A stretch of DNA of 52,807 bases, from the NCBI GenBank assembly GCA_963792175.1, contig CAWBVG010000038.1, positions 1 through 52,807 of the forward strand, written 5' to 3'. The stretch is from CAWBVG01 sp963792175 (GTDB taxonomy: Bacteria > Acidobacteriota > Vicinamibacteria > Vicinamibacterales > CAVVIG01). Positions 26,543-35,699 of the stretch are shown in pieces (position 1 is the first letter of the stretch; each line of letters starts with the position of its first letter). The notes beneath the pieces were generated by a model. It was not told the DNA's origin. It saw only the letters and a program-made list of their open reading frames with translations, and did not search any database. The translations under genes and the position numbers were made by a program.

Positions 26543-28194
26543 ATGACCAATCCATTCGTCATTGCCAAAACCGCCGACGGCAAGGAACTCGAGTTCCTGC
26601 CGGCGCTCGCCAATCGTCACGGCTTGATCACCGGCGCGACCGGCACCGGAAAGACGGTGACGCTGCAGGTGCTCGCCGACAACTTCTCGCGGCTGGGCGT
26701 GCCGGTGTTCCTCGCCGACGTCAAGGGCGATCTGTCGGGGCTCTCGGCCGCCGGCTCGATGAGCCCCAAGCTGCGCGACCGCCTGGCCGCCAATGGACTC
26801 GAGGAGCCGGCGTGGAACGCCGACCCGGCAGTGTTCTGGGATGTCCTCGGCCGTCGCGGCTTCCCGGTGCGCGCGACGATTTCCGATCTGGGCCCGCTGC
26901 TGCTGTCGCGACTGTTCGGACTGAACCCGACACAGCAGGGCGTGCTGGCGCTGGTCTTCAAGATCGCCGACGACAGTGGACTGCTGTTGCTGGATTTGAA
27001 AGACCTGCGTTCGATGCTGCAGTTCGTGGGCGACAACGCACGGCAGTTCACGACGAACTACGGCAACGTGTCCACGGCGTCGATCGGTGCCATCCAGCGC
27101 GCGCTCCTCGAGATCGAGCAGCAGGGCGGCGGGAAATTCTTCGGCGAGCCGATGCTCGACGTCGACGATCTGCTGCAGACCGACCGGACCGGGCGCGGGA
27201 TGGTCAACATCCTCGCGGCAGAAGAATTGATTCGCTCGCCGAAGGTGTACTCGACCTTTCTGCTGTGGATGCTCTCCGAGCTGTTCGAACATTTGCCGGA
27301 AGTCGGAGACGTCGAGAAGCCGACGCTCGTGTTCTTTTTCGACGAGGCGCACCTCCTGTTCACCGACGCGCCCGCGGCGCTCGTGGAGAAGATCGAACAG
27401 GTCGTCCGCCTCATTCGCTCGAAAGGCGTCGGCGTGTATTTCGTGACCCAGAGCCCGTCGGACATCCCCGAGACGGTGCTGGGCCAGCTCGGCAACCGCG
27501 TGCAGCACGCCTTGCGCGCCTTTACACCGCACGATCAGAAGGCGGTCAAAACAGCGGCGGACACGTTGCGGCCGAATCCGAAGCTCGACATCGGCTCGGC
27601 GATTACGGAGCTGGCCGTGGGCGAGGCGCTGGTCTCGCTCCTCGATGCGAAGGGCAGTCCGACGGTCACCGAGCGCGCCTGGATCGTCCCGCCGGCGTCG
27701 CAAATCGGTCCGATCACCGACGCGCAGCGCGACGCCATCCAGAAAGAGGCCGCCGCCATCTACGGTCACTACACACAAGCCGTCGATCGCGAGTCGGCGT
27801 ACGAGAAGCTGCAGGCGAGAGCGGGGGCGGCAGCGGAAGCGGGACAGGCGGAGGGCAGACGACTGCCACGCCCGGACTCCCGGAATCGGGCGGCGCTACA
27901 GGGAGCGGATCGACGTTCACCGATGCGCTGTCGTCGATTCTGCTGGGAACGACTGGACCGCGCGGGGGACATCACGATGGCCTCGTCCAGTCGGCCGCCA
28001 AGAGCGCGGCCCGCTCCGTCGGCTCCGGGCTTGGACGGGCGATCTTGAGAGGCGCCCTGGGTTCGATTCTCGGCGGGACGACGTCGCGCTCGCGATCGCA
28101 GGAGTCGGTGGTCGGACGATCCTCAGCTAGCCAGCCCCCGCCTCCGCTCGCAGTCATCCTCGCGAGCTTCGGCGAGCAGGCAGCACTCAGCTAG
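26543..28194 (+). CDS. HerA-like ATPase (DUF853/YjgR family), C-terminus frameshifted
   Basis: This is a helicase-like FtsK/HerA superfamily ATPase of about 550 residues. The natural start is the ATG of MTNPFVIAKTADGKELEFL. It has Walker A ITGATGTGKTVTLQ, LADVKGDLSGL, a Walker B TLVFFFDEAHLLF, and the sensor region GVGVYFVTQSPSDIPETVLGQLGNRVQHALRAF. After about 27830 the frame changes: the true end (STFTDALSSILLG, then GSGLGRAILRGALGSILGG) is in another frame to 28194, while the original frame stops at 28048. Family members are thought to act on DNA ends or as stress ATPases, but the role is unsettled. As the sequence stands it is fused to DUF72. Confidence 0.85.
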
Positions 28195-28219
28195 CCCCCA
28201 GCCCCTACTCCTGGCCCCG
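28189..28219. repeat. Degenerate TAGCCCC array at convergent junction
   Basis: CTAGCCCCCAGCCCCTACTCCTGGCCCC lies where the HerA-like gene and the minus-strand hypothetical gene converge, and it encodes the last residues of both. Confidence 0.55.
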
Positions 28220-28604
28220 GCGGCGCGCCGATGATCGCCCGCCGCTGAAGCTCCCGCTGTGTGGCGCGGATGTTCTCGGCGTCGCGCTTGATCAGCGCCA
28301 CCACATCCCCCGCGCAATAGGCGGCGAGGACGGACGGCAACCCCATTTTCCTCAGGCGGTTGTCGATGTCGGTGAGATGCAGGTCGGCGTCGCCCGGATC
28401 GGTCAGCGCCAGACGTTGGGCGTCAGGCGACGTCGAGCTGTGGACGGCGATCCGCAGCGGGCACGAGCGCGAAGGCGCCGCCGCGACGAACACGTCGATC
28501 TTGAGGCGGCCGCCGCCCGCGTCGTAGGTCGCGACCTTGTGATACGCGTAGTCGTGATCGTGAGGACCGTCCTCCCACACGATGGCGTCGCCGGGTCCCT
28601 TCAC
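28191..28604 (-). CDS. Conserved hypothetical protein (DUF-like, about 137 aa)
   Basis: I do not recognise this family. It is a soluble protein with no signal peptide: DAIVWEDGPHDHDYAYHKVA near the N-terminus (His/Asp-rich), a mixed central part (RLKIDVFVAAAPSRSCPLRI) and a C-terminal helical part (DVVALIKRDAENIRATQREL). The last residues (PPGPGVGAGG) come from the TAGCCCC repeat, so the natural end may be earlier. The GTG start is seven bases after a GATACT element. It follows the YheT-type hydrolase on the same strand with a gap of 15 bases. Confidence 0.55.
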   Translation of the reverse strand: MKGPGDAIVWEDGPHDHDYAYHKVATYDAGGGRLKIDVFVAAAPSRSCPLRIAVHSSTSPDAQRLALTDPGDADLHLTDIDNRLRKMGLPSVLAAYCAGDVVALIKRDAENIRATQRELQRRAIIGAPPGPGVGAGG

Positions 28605-28611
28605 GACGGTT

Positions 28612-28617
28612 AGTATC
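28612..28617 (-). promoter_or_regulatory. -10-like element (GATACT) seven bases before a GTG start
   Basis: This hexamer lies in the 15-base gap between the YheT-type gene and the hypothetical gene, and is spaced for a leaderless transcript from GTG 28604. Confidence 0.4.
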
Positions 28618-28619
28618 GC

Positions 28620-29612
28620 TCAACCTGAGCCATTCAATCCGCTAAATCTGGCCACAAACTGGATGATCTGGGTTTCTGCCCAGTAGCCGTCGTCCGCGGC
28701 CGACCGGGCGGCGACGAATCCGCAATGTCCGCCATGCTCCGTAACCCGCAGGTCGATGCAGGCGTTCGAGGTGACCCTGGAATCCTGAAACGGCTGCGAC
28801 GGCACGAACGGATCGTCTTCCGACGTGATGATCAGCGTCGGGACCCGGATGCGGTCGACGACCCGCATGGCGCTGGCGCGATAGTAGTAGTCCTCGGCGT
28901 TGCGGAACCCGAAATGCGGTGCGGTATAGGCCTCGTCGAAGCCGCGAACCGTGCTGACCGAGTCCAGCGCGCTCAGGTCGAAACCGCCAGGGCGGTACTG
29001 CTCCTTGCGCCGCATCCGCCGCTTCAGGTCTTTGACGAAGTTCCATTGATACAAGGCGTTCTCGCGGCGCTCGAGCGCGCGCGTGCACTCGCCGATCTCG
29101 ATGATCGGCGACACCGCCGCCACGGCGACGAACGCTTTCGGCGGATGTGCGCCGTACTCGCCGGCCAGCTTCAGCGCCAGGTTGCCGCCCAGCGAATAAC
29201 CCGAGACCGCGATCGCCGTCAGGCCGTCGACCGTCGCCAACTCGTGGACGACGTGCGCGGCGTCGGTGGTGAGTCCGGAATGAAAGAGTCCGGCGGCGAG
29301 ATGCTCGGTGTTGCCACAGTTCCGCTGATTCAGCCGCAGCACGTTCATGCCGCGCGCGAAGGCCTTCGACGCCAGCCCCTTCATGTAGTGCGCCTCGCTC
29401 GAGCCGTTCAAGCCGTGCAGCGCCAGGAGGGTGGGATGCTCCCACGGCCGCTCCTGCCAGTGGCAGTCGGCGACCACCCGCGCATCGAGGGCGACGTCGA
29501 AATAGCGCCGCGTCGGCGGTGGCAGCGAGGGGAAATAGCGCGGGTTTCCCCAACTGTAGAGCGTCATCCAATGGCCGTTGCGGAGGCTGTCGCGCGGCTC
29601 GAACCGATTCAC
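28620..29612 (-). CDS. YheT-family alpha/beta hydrolase
   Basis: This is a 330-residue alpha/beta-fold esterase of the YheT/EMB8 group. The N-terminal family signature is NRFEPRDSLRNGHWMTLYSW. The oxyanion strand is LLALHGLNGSSEAHY, the nucleophile elbow SGYSLGGNLALK, the acid TSEDDPFVPSQPF and the catalytic His TEHGGHCGFVA. I chose GTG 29612 because the family signature begins there and a TATGAT lies six bases upstream; the longer frame from 29654 would nearly abut the divergent amidohydrolase start. Family members hydrolyse short- to medium-chain esters. The frame is intact. Confidence 0.9.
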   Translation of the reverse strand: MNRFEPRDSLRNGHWMTLYSWGNPRYFPSLPPPTRRYFDVALDARVVADCHWQERPWEHPTLLALHGLNGSSEAHYMKGLASKAFARGMNVLRLNQRNCGNTEHLAAGLFHSGLTTDAAHVVHELATVDGLTAIAVSGYSLGGNLALKLAGEYGAHPPKAFVAVAAVSPIIEIGECTRALERRENALYQWNFVKDLKRRMRRKEQYRPGGFDLSALDSVSTVRGFDEAYTAPHFGFRNAEDYYYRASAMRVVDRIRVPTLIITSEDDPFVPSQPFQDSRVTSNACIDLRVTEHGGHCGFVAARSAADDGYWAETQIIQFVARFSGLNGSG

Positions 29613-29618
29613 GATTCG

Positions 29619-29624
29619 ATCATA
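29619..29624 (-). promoter_or_regulatory. -10 element (TATGAT) for the YheT-type gene
   Basis: TATGAT reads toward the GTG at 29612 with a 6-base gap. On the other strand the overlapping CATAAT could serve the divergent amidohydrolase gene, which also has a normal GGAGG site. Confidence 0.45.
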
Positions 29625-29671
29625 ATGGACGACTGGAAACAGCCTACAATTCACCTCACTTGGAGGTCTTC

Positions 29672-31312
29672 ATGCGATTTTCACGCCTGGCGGCGATCGG
29701 CGTCGCCCTTGTCGTTACCGTCACGCTGTCTGCGGCGCCGCCGCAGCAACCCGCAGCGGCTTCTGCGCCCAACCCGCAAATCGACCAGTACAAGCGGAAC
29801 GTCGGCCTCGAGGTCGACAGCATGCAGGAGAACATCCAGAAGTGGAACGACTCGGTCTTCAGCTTCGCCGAGCCGGGGTTCCAGGAATTCGAGACCTCGA
29901 AGTACCTCACGGCGATTCTGAAGCAGAACGGCTTCAGCGTGCAGGAAGGCGTCGCCGGCATTCCGACCGCGTGGATGGCGACCTGGGGATCGGGGAAGCC
30001 GGTCATTGCGCTGGGCTCCGATATCGACGACATCCCCCAGGCGTCGCAGAAGCCGGGCGTCGCCTGGCACGAGCCGATCATCGAGGGCGCGCCGGGCCAC
30101 GGCGAAGGACACAATTCCGGCATGCCGCTCCAGATCGCGGCCGCGCTCGCGGTCAAGAAGATCATGGAGCAGCAGCATCTGCAGGGGACGCTCAAGCTCT
30201 GGCCTGGCGTCGCCGAGGAGTTGCTCGGCACCAAGGCCTATTACGTCCGCGCCGGCCTCTTCAAGGACGTCGACGTCTGCATCTTCGCGCACGTCGGCGC
30301 GAACATGCAGGTCAGCTGGGGCGACAGCACCAATAACGGCCTCGTGTCGGTCGAGTACACGTTCAAGGGCGAGAGCGCCCACGCCGCCGGCGCGCCGTGG
30401 CGCGGCAAGTCGGCGCTCGACGCCGTCGAGCTGATGGACATCGGCTGGAACTTCCGCCGCGAGCATCTGCGCCTGCAGCAGCGCTCGCACTACGTCATCC
30501 CCAACGGCGGCGATCAGCCCAACGTCGTCCCGCCGAACGCGTCGGTCTGGTACTACTTCCGCGAGACGAGCTACGACGAGGTCAAGAAGCTGTGGGACAT
30601 CGGCAACACGATGGCGAAGGCCGCCACGATGATGACCGACACGGAATACAGCATGCGCGTGCTTGGGTCGGCGTGGCCGGGGCACATGAACAAGACGGTT
30701 GCCGAGACGATGTACGCGAACATCGAAAAGGTCGGCCTGCCGCAGTGGAGCGAGGCCGATCAGGCGCTGGCCAAGGCCGTCCAGCGCGAGATGAAAGTGC
30801 CGGAGACCGGCCTGGCGACCAAGATCAACCCGTTGCGGGGCCGCGAGTCGATCCCCGACGAGGAAAAGCGCGGCGGCGGGTCCGACGACATCGGCGACAT
30901 CGCGTGGAACGTGCCGACGGTGACGCTCAGCTACCCGTCGAACATTCAGGCGGGTCCGGGCCACAACTGGGCGAACGCGATTTCGATGGCCACGCCGATC
31001 GCCCACAAGGGCATCCAGTACGGCGCGAAAGTCGTCGCGCTGACGGTGATCGATCTCCTGACGCGGCCCGAGCTCGTGACCCAGGCGTGGGACTACTTCA
31101 AGAACGTCCAGACCAAAGACCGGAAGTACGTGCCGCTGATTCGGCCCGAAGATACGCCCGCGATCTGGCTGAACAAAGAGCGGATGGAGAAGTTCCGGCC
31201 GGAAATGAAGAAGTACGACTACGACCCGTCGAAGTACAAGACCTATCTCGATCAGCTGGGCATCAAGTACCCGACGACGGTCAAGCCGGCGAAGTCGTCG
31301 GCGCAGCAGTAG
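29672..31312 (+). CDS. Secreted M20-family amidohydrolase (AbgB-like), copy 1
   Basis: This is a 546-residue exported metallo-amidohydrolase. The signal peptide is FSRLAAIGVALVVTVTLSAAP. Metal and catalytic regions are ALGSDIDDIPQ, GAPGHGEGHNSGMPLQIAAA (the position of HxCGHxxH in relatives, here with one Cys lost), GVAEELLGTKAYY with the Glu-Glu pair, and RGGGSDDIGDIAWNVPTVTL, which closely resembles AbgB. The dimerisation insert includes VEYTFKGESAHAAGAPWRGK. AbgB with AbgA cleaves p-aminobenzoyl-glutamate, but no AbgA is here and this one is secreted, so the substrate may be another N-acyl amino acid or peptide. TTGGAGG precedes the ATG. A near copy follows. Confidence 0.88.
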   Translation: MRFSRLAAIGVALVVTVTLSAAPPQQPAAASAPNPQIDQYKRNVGLEVDSMQENIQKWNDSVFSFAEPGFQEFETSKYLTAILKQNGFSVQEGVAGIPTAWMATWGSGKPVIALGSDIDDIPQASQKPGVAWHEPIIEGAPGHGEGHNSGMPLQIAAALAVKKIMEQQHLQGTLKLWPGVAEELLGTKAYYVRAGLFKDVDVCIFAHVGANMQVSWGDSTNNGLVSVEYTFKGESAHAAGAPWRGKSALDAVELMDIGWNFRREHLRLQQRSHYVIPNGGDQPNVVPPNASVWYYFRETSYDEVKKLWDIGNTMAKAATMMTDTEYSMRVLGSAWPGHMNKTVAETMYANIEKVGLPQWSEADQALAKAVQREMKVPETGLATKINPLRGRESIPDEEKRGGGSDDIGDIAWNVPTVTLSYPSNIQAGPGHNWANAISMATPIAHKGIQYGAKVVALTVIDLLTRPELVTQAWDYFKNVQTKDRKYVPLIRPEDTPAIWLNKERMEKFRPEMKKYDYDPSKYKTYLDQLGIKYPTTVKPAKSSAQQ

Positions 31313-31352
31313 GTCGGGTGGGTCGGAGTAGGTCGGGTGGGATCGGTAGGCG
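31310..31352. repeat. TAGGTCGGGTGGG repeat between tandem amidohydrolase genes
   Basis: AGGTCGGGTGGGTCGGAGT / AGGTCGGGTGGGATCGG is a short direct repeat starting at the TAG stop of copy 1. Like several others here it begins exactly at a stop codon. Confidence 0.6.
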
Positions 31353-31386
31353 GGATGGGCTTCAGCCGAGCAGGCGGGAGACGTTG

Positions 31387-33010
31387 ATGCGGGTCATTCG
31401 ATGGTCGTCGCTCGCGGCTGCTGTCGTCGTCACCGTTTCGCTTGATGCGGCGTCGCAGGCACCTCAGTCGCGCCGCTGCCGGCCTCGAGTCCGCAGCTGG
31501 ATCAGGTACAAGCGAAACGTCGGCCTCGAGGTGGACGCGCTTCAGGAAAACATCCAGAAGTGGAACGACTCGGTGTTCAGCTTCGGCGAGCTCGGCTTCC
31601 AGGAGTTCGAGACGACGAAGTACCTGACCGCGATCCTCAGGCAGAACGGCTTCACGATCCAGGAGGGCGTCGCCGGCATCCCGACGGCATGGACCGCGCG
31701 ATGGGGATCGGGCAAGCCGGTGATCGCGCTCGGCTCGGACGTCGATTGCATCCCGCAAGCGTCGCAGAAGCCGGGCGTCGCCTGGCACGAACCGATCATC
31801 GAGGGCGCGCCCGGCCACGGCGAAGGACACAACTCGGGGATGCCGCTCCAGATCGCGGCGGCGCTCGCCGTGAAGAAGGTGATGGAGCAGCAGCATCTGC
31901 AGGGCACGCTGATGCTGTGGCCGGGCATCGCGGAAGAACTGGTCGGCACGAAGGCGTACTACGTGCGCGCCGGGGCTCTTCAAGGACGTCGACATCTCGA
32001 TCTTCGCGCACGTCGGCGAGAACCTCGGCGTGACGTGGGGCGACGGCACGCAGAACGGACTGGTGTCGGTCGAGTACACGTTCAAGGGCGAGAGCGCGCA
32101 CGCCGCCGGCGCGCCGTGGCGCGGCAAGTCGGCGCTCGACGCGGTGGAGCTGATGGACGTCGGCTGGAACTTCCGCCGCGAACACCTGCGCATCCAGCAG
32201 CGCTCGCACTACGTCATCGTCAATGGCGGCGATCAGCCGAACGTCGTACCGCCGAACGCCGCCGTCTGGTACTACTTCCGCGAAACCGACTACCCGCACA
32301 TCAAGGAGATGTGGGAGATCGGCGACCGGATGGCGAAGGCGGCGTCGATGATGACCGACACCGAGGTGTCGATGAAGGTGCTCGGCTCGGCGTGGCCCGG
32401 GCACTTCAACAAGACGATTGCCGAAACGATGCACGCGAACATCGAGAAGGTCGGGCTGCCGCAGTGGACCGACGCCGACCAGACGCTGGCGAAGGCCCTG
32501 CAGCACGAGTTGAAGGTGCCGGAAGTCGGGATGGCGACCAAGCTGCAGCCGCTGCGCGGACGCGAGCTGATTCCGGACGAGGAAAAGCGCGGCGGCGGGT
32601 CGGACGACATCGGCGACATCTCGTGGAACGTGCCCACGGTCACGCTGCGGTATCCGTCGAACATGGCGGCGGGTCCGGGCCACAACTGGGCGAACGCGAT
32701 CTCGATGGCGACGCCGATCGCGCACAAAGGCATCCATGCCGGCGCAAAGGTCGTCGCGCTGACGGTGCTCGACTTCCTGATGAAGCCGGAGCTCGTCACG
32801 CAGGCATGGGACTATTTCAGGAACGTGCAGACGAAGAACGTGAAGTACACGCCGCTGATCCGCCCGGAAGACAAGCCGGCGATCTGGCTCAACGAGCAGA
32901 TCATGGCGAAGTACCGGCCGGAGATGAAGAAGTACTACTACGACCCGACGAAGTACAAGACCTATCTGGAGCAACTCGGCATCAAGTACCCGACGGTCAA
33001 GGCCAGGTAG
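31387..33010 (+). CDS. Secreted M20-family amidohydrolase (AbgB-like), copy 2, frameshifted
   Basis: This paralogue of the previous gene is closely similar over its whole length, apart from the signal peptide (VIRWSSLAAAVVVTVSLDAAS). It retains GHGEGHNSGMPL, IAEELVGTKAYYVRAG, KGESAHAAGAPWRGK and GGGSDDIGDISWNVPTVTL. One aspartate of the SDIDD motif is replaced (SDVDC), which could change the metal site. Removing one G near 31977 joins YYVRAG to LFKDVDISIFAHVGENLG. Two opposing indels near 31465 and 31505 explain an odd stretch before KRNVGLEVDALQENIQKW; the intended reading is about PLPASSPQLDQ. The gene pair probably arose by tandem duplication. Confidence 0.85.
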
Positions 33011-33169
33011 CCGCAGGCGAGTCGGGCTAGCGCGGCGAGGTAGGTCGCGCGCTCGACCACGGCGGGTCGGGGCTCGAGGCTGGCGCTGAGGTACGCCGCG
33101 CAGCGCCTTAGGCGGCTCGAGGCTGCCTGTCTGATACACTGCTAGCTCGACCATAACGGAGTCTGCACC

Positions 33170-34409
33170 ATGAGAACGATTGCGAATCGCGGCTGTCTGT
33201 GCTGTGTGCCTGGGCTGTCTGGCGTCGCGCGCGCCGCCGATGCGCCCGTGACGTTCACGAAGGACGTCGCGCCGATTCTCTACAAGAGCTGCGTCGAGTG
33301 CCACCGGCCGACGATGTTCGCGCCGATGTCGCTGTTGACGTACGACGAGGCGCGGCCGTACGCGCGGTCGATCAAGCAGCGAGTCGTGTCGCGGATCATG
33401 CCGCCGTGGGGCGCGGATCCGGCGCACGGCGAGTTCAAGAACGACCCGCGGCTGTCGCAGGCGGAGATCGACACGATCGCGGCGTGGGTCGATGGCGGCG
33501 CGGTGAAAGGCAACGACGCGGATATGCCGAAGGCGCCGCAGTTCGCCGACGGCTGGACGATTGGCAAGCCCGACGCCGTCTTCACGATGGAAGAGGAGTA
33601 CGACATTCCGGCGACCGGCGTGATTCCGTATCAGTATCTCCGCGTGCCGACCCATCTCACCGAGGACAAGTGGATTCAGGCGATCGAGATCCGCCCGTCA
33701 GCGAACGCGCAGGTGCATCACGTCCTGGCGTACACGCAGCCGGCCGGCCAGCCGATCAACCAGGGCGGCGCCCTCGGACCGACCAATATCGGCGGCGTGA
33801 CGCCGAACAAGCCGGGCATCACGTTCGAGCCGGGCGTGGCGCGGCTTCTCCGCGGCAACTCCGACCTGATCATGCAGATGCACTACACGACGAACGGCAA
33901 GCCGGCGAAGGACCGGACGCGCATCGGCGTCATCTACGCCAAGCAGCCGCCGACGAAGCTGCAGGCCGGCGGCATGGTGCTGCAGCCGCGCTTCGTGATT
34001 CCGGCCTACGATGGCAACGCCGAAGTGAAGGGCACGACCACGCTCCAGCGCGACACGGTGATGACGAGCCTCACGCCGCACATGCACGTCCGCGGCAAGG
34101 ACATGACCTACATCGCGCACTATCCCGACGGGACGGACGAAATCGCTGCTCTCGGTGCCCAAGTACGACTTCAACTGGCAGATCTCCTACGAGCTGAAGA
34201 CGCCGAAGGTGCTCCCCAAGGGGACCATCGTCGAAGTCATCGCGCACTACGACAACTCGGCGGCCAACAAGTTCAACCCGGATCCGTCGAAGGACGTGAA
34301 GTGGGGCGATCAGACGTTCGAGGAGATGATGATCGGCTTCTGGTCGACCGTCGTTCCGGTGCCGGTCGCGACGCCGTCGTCGCAGCGCGACAGGCGAATA
34401 GTCGACTAG
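33170..34409 (+). CDS. Ascorbate-dependent-monooxygenase-like protein with N-terminal c-haem motif, one frameshift
   Basis: This is an exported protein of about 412 residues with a weak signal peptide. The N-terminal part has one c-type haem motif, CVECH, in a cytochrome-c-like context (APILYKSCVECHRPTMFAPM). The rest resembles the copper type II ascorbate-dependent monooxygenase (PHM/DBM) fold: AQVHHVLAYT (His pair), LIMQMHYTTNG and the HxH in LTPHMHVRGKDMTY. Removing one G near 34150 restores DEILLSVPKYDFNWQISYEL. Such haem-PHM proteins are frequent in acidobacteria but their substrates are unknown. A candidate -10 (TACACT, about 33137) and a CGGAG site precede it. The gap from 33011 to 33169 holds only GC-rich repeat-like DNA. 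Confidence 0.82.
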
Positions 34410-34474
34410 GGATTGGGGATTAGCGTCGTCTGAAACCTGAATCCCTAATCCCTAATCCCTAGTCCCTAATCCCG
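34406..34474. terminator. GGGATTA heptamer inverted arrays at a convergent junction
   Basis: The left arm TAGGGATTGGGGATTAG (34407-34423) faces about five CCCTAAT heptamers (34441-34473), giving a long hairpin between two converging genes. It probably works as a structural terminator and shows the same logic as 23915-24014. Confidence 0.6.
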
Positions 34475-34479
34475 CAGTC

Positions 34480-35643
34480 CTACATCGTCGGTTGCGGCTT
34501 GCAGCCGTTGACGAACTGCTTCTTGATCGACTCGGGCTTGTCGATCTGGCGGAAGAAGCCTCGAGATAGTCCTTCGCTTCCGAGCGCGCGCTCGAGTCGA
34601 GATCCTTCATCGAGTCGATCAGCGAGAGCATGTCCTTGCGCTTGTCGCGGAAGCCTTCCGCGACCTTGTCGAACTCCTCGACCGTCCGGCACGGGCCGCG
34701 GTACATCCGATCGACGACGCTGCGGAGGCCGAGCCGGCGGTCGGGGATGGCGTACGGCGGATGCACGAAGCCCGAGATGTCGAAGTCGTACGGCACGACG
34801 AACAGCTTGCGGTCGGGATTCTGCACGAAGCGCACGTTGTGGAGCGCCCAGATCGAGACGTCGGTGTTGCCGACCATGTATTCGTACAGCATCGTCCGCG
34901 TCAACGATTCGGCTTCGAGGTCGGTGAACGAGATCCGCTGCAGCTCGACGACGCGTCCCTCGTTGCGCCGCGCGACGTCGTTTTCGTGCTCGATGAACGA
35001 GCGCGTAGCGGGGATTGCTCTTCTTCGACGATCCTTCTTCGACGTAGGTGGCGCGGGCGAGCCGCGCCCGGAACGACAGCGGCGTCAGCATGTGGTAGAT
35101 GCGGGTAGGTCAGGTACTCGCGCAGCGTGTACTGCTCGAATTCCTTCGACGACTCGCACCCGGTGCCGAGCTTCAGCGTGGACTGTCCGTCGAACACCGT
35201 GCCTGCGGCTCGTCCTTCGGCGAACTCGATCCGCAGCGGGACGAAGTTGCAGTTGCGCGCCATGCGGCGGAAGTGTCCGCGCGCGCTGAGCTTGACGGAG
35301 ATGGTCTTGCACGCGCGCCGTCCGCGCCCGCCACCGTCAGCACGCCCGGGTAGCGCTTGGTGCTCTCCGGATTGTGATCCTTGTTGATCGTGTTGAACGG
35401 TCCCGTGAGCGTGAACTCCAGCGGATCGGTGCTCTTGAACAGCGGTCGCTCTTCAGCTTCCTTTTTCCGCTGCTTGAGGACGTCGGCTTCCGGCCACGGC
35501 TCGGCCAGCTTCAGCAGCGGGTTCTTTTTGGGTGGCGGTCCGGCCGGAGCGGTTTTCTGCTGCGCGGCCGGCGTCTGCGCGGTCGCGAAGGTCAACGCTA
35601 CCGCGGAGACGAATACACCGAAGGCACCGAAATAAGGGCGCAT
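34480..35643 (-). CDS. Uncharacterised secreted protein, possibly CotH-kinase-like, multiply frameshifted
   Basis: This is about 380 residues after repair, with a signal peptide (FGAFGVFVSAVALTFATAQ) and a Pro/Lys-rich linker. Pieces in successive frames are TDPLEFTLTGPFNTINKDH, RNCNFVPLRIEFAEG, STLKLGTGCESSKEFEQYTL, VVELQRISFTDLE, LTRTMLYEYMVGNTDVSIWA, VPYDFDISGFVHPPYAIPDR and KPESIKKQFVNGCKPQP. The YMVGNTDVSIW and VPYDFDISG elements resemble the catalytic loop and metal motif of CotH-type atypical kinases, but the match is weak. At least four frame breaks lie between 34555 and 35320. The ATG at 35643 has a strong GAGGAGG site. It is divergent from the first penicillin acylase. Confidence 0.6.
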
Positions 35644-35699
35644 CGCGAGTTCCTCCTCACGCATGAGGTTGATGAGCGGTCATGTTAGCATCCCTGCCC

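Noticed and set aside
25808..27778. A 656-codon open frame on the minus strand opposite DUF72/HerA
   Set aside because: It is antisense to genes with clear motifs, its translation is Arg/Gly/Ala/Val-rich with no recognisable domain, and it is the usual shadow frame of high-GC coding DNA.
31796..33655. A 619-codon minus-strand frame opposite the amidohydrolase and PHM-like genes
   Set aside because: It spans two unrelated plus-strand genes and the gap between them and has Arg-rich composition, so it is a shadow of third-position GC bias.
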